Source: Bacteriovorax sp. (GTDB taxonomy: Bacteria; Bdellovibrionota; Bacteriovoracia; Bacteriovoracales; Bacteriovoracaceae). Taken from it: a stretch of DNA of 64,000 nucleotides. This document shows positions 17,906-25,425 of this stretch, one piece after another. The stretch lies in NCBI GenBank assembly GCA_014378525.1, contig JACMNL010000026.1:28687-92686 (forward strand), read 5' to 3'. The notes beneath the pieces are model-generated. The model saw nothing but the letters and a program-made list of their open reading frames with translations. It did not search any database and was not told the DNA's origin. The translations under genes were made by a program, and so were the position numbers. Position 1 is the stretch's first letter; the number at the start of each line of letters is the position of its first letter.

Positions 17906-18766
17906 TCAATACAGTTTTTCATCAATAATCTTTTTAGCTAACAACTTTTCAATTTTCTTTTTCGAAGGCCCTGTCATCTCAGCAAGCATTTTATCTCCCA
18001 GCCAGACTTCTACTTTATATCCGCCATTATTCGGCAGCTCGACTCCTTTATAAGTCGGAAACGCTCCGTGCGCGGCCATTGTGAGTTCCTGCAGTTTTGA
18101 TTTTGTATCAAAAACTTCCAGCTGATTGATTGAATAGAAATCAACTTTATTTTTTGCTTCGAACAGTTCTACGATCGTCTTAAAAACAATTTCCAGTGTT
18201 TCAATGTGATTGTTTGAATCAAAATAAATTCCAGCAAATAATGCTTCAAACGTATCAGCGAGAATTGAATCTTTTTCCGCACCACCTGTACGCATCTCTC
18301 CTTTCCCTAGGAAAACAAAATTCCCCAGATCAATTGTGCGTGCAAGCTCAGCGAGTTTTTCTTCGTTGACTAGAGCGCCACGAAGTTTTGAAAGATCACC
18401 TTCGTCGTTACTTAGATATTTATGGAAAAGATTTTTACCAACGATAAAGTTGATTAGTGAATCACCTAAAAATTCCAGTCTCTCGTTCGACTGCAATGTA
18501 GTCTCTTTCATTTCATAACAAAACGTAGACTGCATTAAAGTTTTAATCAGATTTTTTTTATCTTTGAATGTGTAATTGATTTTTTGGGAAAGCTTTTCAA
18601 AAGAAATTTCGTTAGAAATAATATGATACAGCTCGTTTTGATCGAATTTTTTGAGTGACGCTTCAGTATAAAGTGCGTTCAGCCACGCTGTTGTATCAGA
18701 AAAATGGCGAAGGCCATCTGCCTGAATTGCTTTATTGAAGGTCGTCTCTTGCACTGTGAAGCTCAC
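17906..18766 (-). CDS. rnc: Ribonuclease III
   Basis: Double-strand-specific endoribonuclease for rRNA processing. The catalytic signature ERLEFLGDS is followed by NEEKLAELAR and DTFEALFAGIYFD, with the family's acidic residues. The C-terminal dsRNA-binding domain begins at SKLQEL and ends in KKKIEKLLAKKII. At 286 aa it is about 60 residues longer than E. coli RNase III, the extra part lying before the nuclease domain. The GTG start at 18766 has no clear ribosome-binding site and a second GTG at 18754 is possible, so the start is uncertain. On the minus strand TTGTTA-17-TAAAAA lies upstream and may be the operon promoter. Confidence 0.93.
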   Translation of the reverse strand: MSFTVQETTFNKAIQADGLRHFSDTTAWLNALYTEASLKKFDQNELYHIISNEISFEKLSQKINYTFKDKKNLIKTLMQSTFCYEMKETTLQSNERLEFLGDSLINFIVGKNLFHKYLSNDEGDLSKLRGALVNEEKLAELARTIDLGNFVFLGKGEMRTGGAEKDSILADTFEALFAGIYFDSNNHIETLEIVFKTIVELFEAKNKVDFYSINQLEVFDTKSKLQELTMAAHGAFPTYKGVELPNNGGYKVEVWLGDKMLAEMTGPSKKKIEKLLAKKIIDEKLY

Positions 18767-18840
18767 TATTATTCGAATGTTTTTATCTCGGTGCGTTTTT
18801 TATCACTTCTAGTATGCGTTAACAAGAGACACTTTTTTGG

Positions 18841-18869
18841 TTGTTAATATTTACCAACTAAGATACTAT
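18841..18869 (+). promoter_or_regulatory. Predicted promoter of the recombinase-like gene
   Basis: TTGTTA (18841-18846), a 17-nt spacer and TACTAT (18864-18869) lie about 60 nt before ATG 18933, in the region divergent from rnc. Confidence 0.5.
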
Positions 18870-18932
18870 GCCCCCCTAACACTTTGAAATTAGTCTTCAA
18901 CACACACACTTTTCACGAGAGACGATTTAATT

Positions 18933-19961
18933 ATGAGTACACACACACCCAGCGAACATGCCCATGTCCAAGATCCAGCTATCATGCCCCTTATCACCAG
19001 CACTCCCGGCCCTGAACTTTTCGAGTTACAACAAGAGTTTTATAAGAACCTTCGCACTCAGGGAAAAAGCCAGAACACGCTAAAGAACTACAAAACTGAC
19101 TTAGATTGCTTCAACTTTTACCTGAACACAGAATACGCTTCTGTTAAAGTTTCAAACTTCGATCAATCACTAGTTACAAATTACGGAAAATATCTTGAAA
19201 ACAAATACTCTTCTGACAACTCAAGAAGAAGACGTGTTCAAGCTCTAAGAATTTTCTTCGATTTCCTTTTAAACAAATCGTTAGTTGCTTCTAACCCTGT
19301 TAGAAAACTTCCAACGTCACCAAAATTTCTTGATATCCCGAGACCAACGCCGTTTATCGACGTTAAAACTCTTTGGACATATTTAGTTGAAGAGTCTCAC
19401 TCTCAGGATAAAATTCAGGAACTTCTTTCTAAAAGAAACCAGATCCTTTTCCTTCTGATCTTCGGAGCTGGATTAAAAGTTTCTGATCTTTCAGAACTAA
19501 AAACTTCAGACATCACAATCATCGGTGAAGAAGCACGCGTTCTTATCCACCACCCGAAAAGAGATGCCTATACAGTTACACTTCCAGCTATCTTTAGAAA
19601 AGTTTACGCTGAATACTTAATCGTTCTTGAAGAAATGAAAAACAAATCTCAAATCTCATTCGATAAACTTTTATTCTACGCTAACCCATACAGAATTATT
19701 TCTGGTGGATTAAGCCCACGTGGTGTTGAAATTATTTTCGAAGACTACAGAAATAAACTTATGATTACGCTTACGCCGAAGTCTCTTCGTCAGGCATGTA
19801 TCTTCAAGTGGATTCAACAGGAAAAAAGCACGACTCTTATTAAAGAATGGCTTGGTTTAGCTCCGTCATACGACTTGAAGTTATACCTTGAGCACGCTCC
19901 GAATTTCTTATACAACGAAGATATTCTGGAAGAAATCTACACTAATTACAGAAAACACTAA
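18933..19961 (+). CDS. Tyrosine recombinase (XerC/D-like) with degenerate active site
   Basis: A 342 aa protein with the two-domain layout of Xer recombinases: an N-terminal SAM-like core-binding domain (about 30-115; KSQNTLKNYKTDLDCFNFYL) and a C-terminal catalytic fold (about 165-335). The signature residues are eroded. The first Arg is Lys182 (GAGLKVSDL instead of GLRxSEL). The HxxR box reads KSLR (Lys283, Arg286 kept). The LGH motif is LGL (Leu309). Tyr318 is kept. Strand transfer therefore looks impaired or altered, and a DNA-binding or architectural role is possible. No attachment site, prophage or cassette array is adjacent. It has its own promoter and terminator. Confidence 0.85.
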   Translation: MSTHTPSEHAHVQDPAIMPLITSTPGPELFELQQEFYKNLRTQGKSQNTLKNYKTDLDCFNFYLNTEYASVKVSNFDQSLVTNYGKYLENKYSSDNSRRRRVQALRIFFDFLLNKSLVASNPVRKLPTSPKFLDIPRPTPFIDVKTLWTYLVEESHSQDKIQELLSKRNQILFLLIFGAGLKVSDLSELKTSDITIIGEEARVLIHHPKRDAYTVTLPAIFRKVYAEYLIVLEEMKNKSQISFDKLLFYANPYRIISGGLSPRGVEIIFEDYRNKLMITLTPKSLRQACIFKWIQQEKSTTLIKEWLGLAPSYDLKLYLEHAPNFLYNEDILEEIYTNYRKH

Positions 19962-19995
19962 AAAAAAGGGCTTCATTACGAAGCCCTTTTTTTTT
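19961..19995 (+). terminator. Rho-independent terminator after recombinase-like gene
   Basis: AAAAAAAGGGCTTC (19961-19974) pairs with GAAGCCCTTTTTTT (19980-19993) around a 5-nt loop. A long A-run before the stem and a T-run after it make it potentially bidirectional. Confidence 0.88.
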
Positions 19996-20115
19996 GAAGT
20001 ATTAGACAATTCACTTATCTCTTAATTTTAAATTTAAATACAGAACATTAATTTATTATACAATTAAGAGGAACTAATAAAATAATTTAAAACTAATTAT
20101 TCAGGGTATAGTCAT

Positions 20116-20838
20116 TTGCTTAAAATTTTTCTCTTCCTTTTTATTCTTTTTACCAATAACACGCTAATAGCTTGTGTGCTAATTATTGATACTATTGATA
20201 TTTTTCCTTTTGGTTATATTGGAGTCGATGGACAGACCACTGGAATGGTTTATGAATTTGGCAACATTATAGCTAAAAAAGAAGGATTCACTTCTAAAAA
20301 CCAACTACGCCCATACCCTCGAACGATTCTTGACTTAAAAAATGGTACTGCCGATTTTGTCATAAGGTATCCTAATTCTGAACTCATACAAAATGCCATA
20401 CCGGTTGCAACGATCATCGGTTTTCATTCAATAGTCGTTGGTAAAGCAGGCACTAAATTTAATTCAATCACCGATCTCAATGGGAAAACAATTGGAATAA
20501 TCAGAGGAGGAGTTTTTAGCGATAAAGTATTTTAAGATCAGGCCATTCTTAAATATGAGGCTAAAGACTATGAGCAACTTTATAATATGCTTATGTCAAA
20601 TAAGCTTGATGCTGTTATAGGATCTACAATAGGATTGAGTTCAAATGCCAAAAAAATGAATATTTCTAAAACTCAACTTGGAACTCCGCTTGTATTTGAA
20701 AAAATATATTTTACACTCTTTTTATCCAAAAAATGTGCTGACCCTCAAACAATTTTTGCCCTTAAGAAAGCTATAAAAAATTTAATTTCCGGTGGGGAAT
20801 TTTCAAAAATAGTAAAAAAATATGATTTAAATCACTAG
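20116..20838 (+). pseudogene. Extracellular solute-binding protein (SBP_bac_3-like) broken by one in-frame stop
   Basis: A single reading frame of 241 codons from a TTG start (AGGG at 20103-20106 upstream) to 20838, interrupted only by TAA at 20533-20535. Both halves are in the same frame and together make one family-3 solute-binding protein: a hydrophobic signal sequence (residues 1-20), the early segment FPFGYI, LKNGTADFVI, the DLNGKTIGIIRGG hinge, then after the stop MLMSNKLDAVIG and a C-terminal ALKKAIKNLISGGEFSKI helix. The region is visibly more A+T-rich than its neighbours. Loss of function by a recent nonsense mutation is the simplest reading; a sequencing error is also possible. No permease or ATPase gene is adjacent. 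Confidence 0.75.
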
Positions 20839-20852
20839 ATAGTAATAGACTA

Positions 20853-21695
20853 TTAGTCATCTATTACTTTTTCACCACTGGCCCTGCGTGGCCTCACTTC
20901 TTCTGGTTTATCATAAACCGGATACCCCAAATCATGATCTAGATGCCAGCGATCAAACATCAAATCCTGTTTTTCAATACGGTAAAAATCTAATTCCTTA
21001 TCAATATTATCTAAACGAAAAGCAAGTTCTCGTTGCAACTTAATCTGATCATTCTTACGTGATAGAAGTTCATCAAGCGCTTTAATTTTTTCTTTTTCCA
21101 TCTCAGCAATACGACGGTCATAATCCGCGGCCACCTGAATTTTTCTTTCTTCAAAATTCCAGACATCACCATTGATTCCGTTTAACTGCCCCATGAAATC
21201 TTTTTTCTTATTGATTAAACTCGCGCGGTAAACAGAAGCTTCACGCACACGCTGCCCGAGTTTTTCTGAGCGCATGACAAGTGCAGTTCCACGTCTGAAA
21301 TATTCTTCTTTAGGAAAACACGGCTGCAGATCTTTGGTGTACATGACAAAATAATCGGGCTCGATACTTCTGACGAATCCCTGGCAGTAATCACCGTCTT
21401 TGCTCGCCTGTATTCTGAATTCAACCAAATCGCCTGCACGGAAAAACTTAACGTTTTTATTTTCGCTGGCAATTTTAACAATGGAAGTGGTCGCGTCTCT
21501 GTCTGTTACGCGGCCGGAAAATGAATCGTAATCAAATTTTGTATCGTAAAAAGAATCGGCATCAATCACTAAGGTTTCACGTTTAACACTGTTGGTAAGA
21601 TTGCTCTTCACAGTCCGGTTGCCCATCGCTCTCGACTCCACTGCTTGCGTGGAATTCATAAGAACCAGAAGTAATCCTAATAACAGTTTATTCAT
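20853..21695 (-). CDS. Exported coiled-coil protein of unknown function
   Basis: A 280 aa protein beginning MNKLLLGLLLVLMNSTQA, a signal peptide. The ATG at 21695 has AAGGG just upstream; the frame is open further upstream, but the signal peptide fixes this start. The middle (about 45-150) looks like a beta-rich domain (GRVTDRDATTSIVKI, FRAGDLVEFRI). Residues about 160-250 are a charged coiled coil (EMEKEKIKALDELL), and the tail is Pro/Arg/Glu-rich. No family is recognised. A TATAAT sits at 21702-21707 on the minus strand, so close that any transcript from it would have almost no leader; no good -35 is visible. Confidence 0.7.
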   Translation of the reverse strand: MNKLLLGLLLVLMNSTQAVESRAMGNRTVKSNLTNSVKRETLVIDADSFYDTKFDYDSFSGRVTDRDATTSIVKIASENKNVKFFRAGDLVEFRIQASKDGDYCQGFVRSIEPDYFVMYTKDLQPCFPKEEYFRRGTALVMRSEKLGQRVREASVYRASLINKKKDFMGQLNGINGDVWNFEERKIQVAADYDRRIAEMEKEKIKALDELLSRKNDQIKLQRELAFRLDNIDKELDFYRIEKQDLMFDRWHLDHDLGYPVYDKPEEVRPRRASGEKVIDD

Positions 21696-21801
21696 ACCCT
21701 TATTATAGCTCACTTTTTTTTCTGTCCCAGTGGGAAAAACTTGATGAACTTCAATGTCGGCAGTACTCTTTTCCTGAACAATTATTATCAAGGAACCATA
21801 T

Positions 21802-22449
21802 ATGGAATTTTTTCTAGACACTGGAATTATCGCTGAAATTAAAGAAGCTGTTCAGTTGGGTATTATCGATGGCGTGACAACTAACCCATCTCTCATTGCT
21901 AAAACCGGAAGAAGACAAGAAGACGTCATTAAAGAAATTTCTGAAATCATCGACGGACCTATTTCAGCTGAAGTTATAGCAACCGACTTGGATGGTATGA
22001 TAAAGGAAGGAACTGAGCTTTCTAAAATCCACAAGAACGTTGTGATCAAGCTTCCTCTTACTGAGGCCGGAATCGCGGCCTGCAAGCATTTTTCCGGTAA
22101 AGGTATCAAGACCAATGTGACACTTTGTTTTTCAATGAACCAGGCGCATTTAGCTGCTAAAGCAGGAGCTACCTATATCTCTCCATTCATCGGACGCCTC
22201 GATGACATCGGACAAAATGGAAATGACCTGATTTCTGAAATCCGTCAGATGTACGACAACTACGGATTCAAAACAAAAATCCTTGCTGCCTCTATCCGCC
22301 ACTCTGCTCACGTGAGAGAAGTTGCTTTGATCGGCGCTGATGTCGGAACAATGCCACTTTCAGTTATCAAAGCTTTATACAAACACCCGTTAACAACTAA
22401 CGGCCTTGAAGCTTTCCTTGCTGACCATAAAAAAGCTAACACTAAGTAA
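21802..22449 (+). CDS. Transaldolase / fructose-6-phosphate aldolase family protein
   Basis: A 215 aa small-type transaldolase (TalC/FSA subfamily) that transfers or cleaves C3 units between sugar phosphates. Family motifs are MEFFLDTGI at the N-terminus, [11 protein letters not shown] (24-34), [12 protein letters not shown] with Schiff-base Lys83, [19 protein letters not shown] and [11 protein letters not shown]. The length is normal. Whether it acts as transaldolase in the pentose phosphate pathway or as fructose-6-phosphate aldolase cannot be decided by eye; transaldolase is more common. CAAGGA precedes the ATG. A strong terminator follows, so it is probably a single-gene unit. Confidence 0.92.
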   Translation: MEFFLDTGIIAEIKEAVQLGIIDGVTTNPSLIAKTGRRQEDVIKEISEIIDGPISAEVIATDLDGMIKEGTELSKIHKNVVIKLPLTEAGIAACKHFSGKGIKTNVTLCFSMNQAHLAAKAGATYISPFIGRLDDIGQNGNDLISEIRQMYDNYGFKTKILAASIRHSAHVREVALIGADVGTMPLSVIKALYKHPLTTNGLEAFLADHKKANTK

Positions 22450-22457
22450 TTCCTAAC

Positions 22458-22496
22458 GAGGGTAAAAGTTCTACTTTTACCCTCATAATTTTTTTT
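22458..22496 (+). terminator. Rho-independent terminator after transaldolase gene
   Basis: A perfect 12-bp stem (22458-22469 with 22473-22484) with a 3-nt loop, then a T-rich run of eight T. Confidence 0.9.
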
Positions 22497-22516
22497 CACT
22501 TCCCGATAAAAGGGTA

Positions 22517-23389
22517 ATGAAATGCCTGCAAGCAAAACTCATATTCATCATTTTTTTCACGCTCGTTCTTTCGAGCTGTAAACAATCATCAACGACAACA
22601 ACTCAGGCCATCGGAAATCCTACAAGCTCATGTCTCATTGGTAAATGGGATGATTCATATCTTCCACTCGCTGTAAAAATGTCGACGGAGTTTAGTACTG
22701 ACTACACCGGTGCAGATCTGGTTGCCGGATTAAACCCACTCGAGCAGATGGCAAAAGTATGGAACACGGCCAGCACGCGATCACTTATCACTGTTCCCTT
22801 TCCTGCGGCAGCGACAACAGGTTACTCAACTACATCAGCATTCAGAGACAGTGAAATTGGAATTTATAAATCGCATACATGGTTTAGTGGAGTGAGCTCA
22901 AGTGCTCTGGCCATCACTCAGTTTTATGGTGTGATTACAAGCAGTGCAGGTCTAGGCCAGTACATCAATCTTACTCATGCAGATATCATCGTAAACTATC
23001 GCGATTACGGCTCACGTTTCACTATGACCAATAATCCATTAGTCGAATTTGACCTTCCGACAGTGGTTCTTCATGAAATGGGTCACCTCCTTGGTCTTTG
23101 TCATGAAACAAAACGCTCATCAATCATGGCCCCCTATTATTTAACCGTTCAGAGAAGCCTTCAGCCTTACGATGCGGATCTTATTCACGATATCTATGTG
23201 GATAATGCCATCAGCGCTTTCTCTGTTAAAAACGTCAATCAGAACGCTCTGTCGGAAGCTCCTGGAACGGAAGTGAAAGGGATTATCGAAGTTCGTGCTG
23301 ACGGGAAATGTGTTCACTACATCAATGGTAGAAAAACATACGAACACAAAGTTGATGTGAGTGCCTTTAAACGTAAAACAAAAATTTAA
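22517..23389 (+). CDS. Matrixin-like zinc metalloprotease lipoprotein
   Basis: A 290 aa predicted lipoprotein (lipobox LSSC, Cys21) with a metzincin catalytic motif HEMGHLLGLCH at 186-196 (three His ligands and the catalytic Glu) and the Met-turn SIMAP about 10 residues later, as in matrixins (peptidase M10). The N-terminal 100 mature residues include the WDDSYLP and VWNTAS segments that resemble the pre-active-site part of bacterial matrixins. The mature enzyme would be membrane-anchored in the envelope or on the surface, and a role in protein degradation is expected. The spacing between AGGG and the ATG is unusually short (2 nt). Confidence 0.85.
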   Translation: MKCLQAKLIFIIFFTLVLSSCKQSSTTTTQAIGNPTSSCLIGKWDDSYLPLAVKMSTEFSTDYTGADLVAGLNPLEQMAKVWNTASTRSLITVPFPAAATTGYSTTSAFRDSEIGIYKSHTWFSGVSSSALAITQFYGVITSSAGLGQYINLTHADIIVNYRDYGSRFTMTNNPLVEFDLPTVVLHEMGHLLGLCHETKRSSIMAPYYLTVQRSLQPYDADLIHDIYVDNAISAFSVKNVNQNALSEAPGTEVKGIIEVRADGKCVHYINGRKTYEHKVDVSAFKRKTKI

Positions 23390-23400
23390 ATTTTGAATAA

Positions 23401-23428
23401 AAAAAAGGCCCCGTAAGGGGCCTTTTTT
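23401..23428 (+). terminator. Rho-independent terminator after metalloprotease gene
   Basis: AAAAAAGGCCCC pairs with GGGGCCTTTTTT around a GTAA loop, 11 nt after the stop codon; it is symmetrical and may act on both strands. Confidence 0.88.
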
Positions 23429-23499
23429 ATTGAAGTGTATAATCGCGGAATAATCGAACTCTAATACGCCATTTATCTTTTACTGTTTTCAGGCGCGGT

Positions 23500-23525
23500 A
23501 AAAAATCTCCACTGGAGATTTTTTT
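23500..23525 (-). terminator. Rho-independent terminator of infC-rpmI-rplT
   Basis: An A6-TCTCC / GGAGA-T7 hairpin with a 3-nt loop lies immediately beyond the rplT stop on the minus strand, with a T-run on that strand. Confidence 0.8.
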
Positions 23526-23528
23526 CGA

Positions 23529-23876
23529 TTATTTTTTTAATGAGTTCTTAATTGCTGTAAATCCTGCGAAGTCAGTTGCTGCGATTTCTGCAAGCATCTT
23601 TCTGTTCAGAGTTACACCATTAGCTTTCATAGATCCCATGAACTTTGAGTATGAAGTTTCTAGTGTACGAGCTGCAGCTGCAATTCTGACTACCCATAGT
23701 TTTCTCATATCTCTCTTAAGTAAACGTCTTCCAACGTAAGCATAGTGAAGAGCGCGTTTAACAGTCTCTGCAGTGTGCTTATATTTTGTACGACGGTCAA
23801 AGCTGAAACCTTTCGCCATTTTCAAAACTTTGTTTCTTCTTCTTCTAGCTTTAAATCCTCTTCTTACGCGTGCCAT
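23529..23876 (-). CDS. rplT: 50S ribosomal protein L20
   Basis: L20, an early assembly protein of the large subunit and in many bacteria the feedback regulator of its own operon. It is 115 aa, near the usual 117-119. The basic N-terminus (MARVRRGFKARRRRNKVLK) and the RRDMR-type core segment (LLKRDMRKLWVVRI) are diagnostic. It is the last gene of infC-rpmI-rplT, followed by a terminator. The 94-nt gap to rpmI holds no gene. Confidence 0.97.
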   Translation of the reverse strand: MARVRRGFKARRRRNKVLKMAKGFSFDRRTKYKHTAETVKRALHYAYVGRRLLKRDMRKLWVVRIAAAARTLETSYSKFMGSMKANGVTLNRKMLAEIAATDFAGFTAIKNSLKK

Positions 23877-23970
23877 TTTCCTACTCCTTAACGATGCCTG
23901 GGGGTTTTATTACACTTAAGCCCAAACCTCTGTCCGATTTATTTTTGAACCAATACTACTTTTCTAGAAA

Positions 23971-24171
23971 CTAGAAAGCGTACGGTAACATTCTTCTTAC
24001 TTTTTCGTGCTCAGATTGGTGAACTAGTGCTGGTCCGCCTGCTCTGTTTTTCACCTTAGTGCTTTTGTGTTCAAGTTTGTGACGTAGTCCACACTTGTTT
24101 CTTTTCACTTTACCTGTTCCAGTCACGCTATATCTCTTAGCTGCTGATTTTCTTGTTTTCATTTTTGGCAT
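23971..24171 (-). CDS. rpmI: 50S ribosomal protein L35
   Basis: L35, 66 aa, the usual size. The N-terminus MPKMKTRKSAAKR and the GTGKVKRNKCGLRH segment are diagnostic. GGGAG lies about 7 nt before the ATG. It is the middle gene of infC-rpmI-rplT. The 113-nt region upstream, after infC, holds an inverted repeat and an anti-Shine-Dalgarno-like sequence, described separately, that could control translation of this gene. Confidence 0.97.
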   Translation of the reverse strand: MPKMKTRKSAAKRYSVTGTGKVKRNKCGLRHKLEHKSTKVKNRAGGPALVHQSEHEKVRRMLPYAF

Positions 24172-24237
24172 GGAATACTCCCAAAATCGCTATTTCTAAC
24201 GGGTCTATATTAAAATTTAATGCAATTAATGCGTTTT

Positions 24238-24270
24238 AAAGGAGGTATAAATATCAATAAATTCATACCT
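24238..24270 (-). promoter_or_regulatory. infC-rpmI leader hairpin with anti-Shine-Dalgarno sequence
   Basis: On the mRNA strand AGGTAT (24270-24265) can pair with ATACCT (24248-24243), and the second arm runs into ACCTCCTTT (24246-24238), the complement of a full Shine-Dalgarno sequence. It could pair with the GGGAG of rpmI about 60 nt downstream. L20-dependent repression through RNA structure upstream of rpmI is known in other bacteria; its use here is inferred. Confidence 0.4.
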
Positions 24271-24284
24271 TGTAAAAGACTTTA

Positions 24285-24929
24285 TTAAGCCTTTTTCGCT
24301 TTTTCTGCAGGAGCTGCTGGTTTTTCTTCTTCTTTTTCCGCTTTTTTCACCGGCGGTTTTTTAGTTGAAGCTAAAATGGCGATAATTCTATTACCCATCA
24401 TCTTAGGCTCTGCTTCTACGATGGCACCCATCTCAGTAATCTGGGCCATAATTGATTTAAACTTTTCCATCCCTGCATCGCGGTACGACATTTCACGTCC
24501 ACGGAACTGCATAACGATTTTAATTTTATCGCCTTGTTCAATGAATTTCTGGCAGTGGTTAAGTTTTGTATTTAAATCCCCAATATCGATATTGGGTTTT
24601 AACTGGATTTCTTTAAGCTGGATGACGACTTGTTTTTTCTTCGCTTCCTGAGCTTTTTTCTGAAGCTCGTACTTGTATTTTCCGAAGTCGATTAGTTTTA
24701 CAACAGGAGGTTGAGCTGTAGGAGACACTTCAACTAAATCGAGTCCCGCTTCATCTGAAATTCTTCTTGCTTCACTCATAGAAACGACACCATATGCATG
24801 GCCATCATCACCAAGTAAACGACACTCAGGAATTCTGATTTGTTCGTTAACTCTAGGTCCGCTGTTTTTGTTTGAATTGAAAGAAGGTCTCTGGAAGGCG
24901 CCTGGATTCGGGTTCTGATTGTCTTTAAT
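24285..24929 (-). CDS. infC: Translation initiation factor IF-3, AUU start
   Basis: IF-3, which prevents 30S-50S association and checks start codons. The first ATG in frame (24779) would give only 164 aa and cut off the N-terminal domain. Upstream, the frame remains open and encodes the conserved IF-3 segments RVNEQIRIPECRLLG and GHAYGVVSMSEARRI. The frame is closed by TAA at 24935-24933, and the only plausible start is ATT at 24929 (a second ATT is directly before it) with AGAGG 6 nt upstream. AUU starts on infC underlie autoregulation in E. coli and are common in the family. The protein is then 214 aa. The C-terminal tail is Lys/Ala/Pro-rich. Confidence 0.93.
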   Translation of the reverse strand: MKDNQNPNPGAFQRPSFNSNKNSGPRVNEQIRIPECRLLGDDGHAYGVVSMSEARRISDEAGLDLVEVSPTAQPPVVKLIDFGKYKYELQKKAQEAKKKQVVIQLKEIQLKPNIDIGDLNTKLNHCQKFIEQGDKIKIVMQFRGREMSYRDAGMEKFKSIMAQITEMGAIVEAEPKMMGNRIIAILASTKKPPVKKAEKEEEKPAAPAEKAKKA

Positions 24930-25007
24930 AATTTACCTCTTGAATGAGACTTTTTAGTTAGTTAAAAAGTCCTCTAATACTAGTAGTCACGCTTGAATAT
25001 AATCTTT

Positions 25008-25424
25008 TTAAATAAAAAAATGAAGCGATAAATTTAATCCGTCGAAAACAATATGGTAGGTGTCAGAAATCGGGCCTGGAATTCCCTTCATTATGGCCGT
25101 TGCCAGCTTTTTCAGTGTCAAAAAGTCTACACTGAAGCTGTTTTCAGGATGGTCAAAAACAAGAACGTCTTGAGGTTCGATGTCTCTCGAATCAAAACCG
25201 GCCTTTGGAACGCCTACGACTTCCAGCAGAACATGAGCTGTTCCAGATGTTGAATTGATCTCTATAATACCTTTGTGACCAACCAGCTGAAACGCTGACG
25301 ATGTAAGGATCTGCTCTTTTAGATCTTCATAGACATCTGTCCAGTCATTGAGATTCTGGAGAGAGGCACTTCTAATGAAGCGCCTTCTTAACCAGGAAAT
25401 TTTTTTGAGTTTGAAATCTGCCAT
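25008..25424 (-). CDS. Conserved-looking protein of unknown function
   Basis: A 138 aa soluble protein without signal peptide or membrane segment. It starts with a basic stretch (LKKISWLRRRFIRSAS) and then looks alpha/beta, with the segment GIIEINSTSGTAHVLLEVVG. I recognise no family. It begins 1 nt after the stop of the PlsB-like gene on the same strand, so the two are almost certainly co-transcribed; a link to phospholipid synthesis or membrane is a guess from position. It is followed by a 78-nt gap before infC. Confidence 0.6.
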   Translation of the reverse strand: MADFKLKKISWLRRRFIRSASLQNLNDWTDVYEDLKEQILTSSAFQLVGHKGIIEINSTSGTAHVLLEVVGVPKAGFDSRDIEPQDVLVFDHPENSFSVDFLTLKKLATAIMKGIPGPISDTYHIVFDGLNLSLHFFI

Positions 25425-25425
25425 C

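Noticed and set aside
18933..19961. Prophage or integron integrase
   Set aside because: No attachment sites, tRNA gene, phage genes or cassettes adjoin it, and its catalytic residues are eroded.
20587..20838. A separate small gene after the stop at 20533
   Set aside because: It is in the same frame as the preceding part and completes one solute-binding protein, so one broken gene explains both pieces.
24238..24246. AAAGGAGGT on the plus strand as a ribosome-binding site
   Set aside because: No reading frame follows it on that strand (a stop follows shortly). It makes more sense as an anti-Shine-Dalgarno sequence in the opposite mRNA.
24285..24779. infC read from its first ATG
   Set aside because: This removes the conserved IF-3 N-terminal domain, which is encoded in frame directly upstream from the ATT start.
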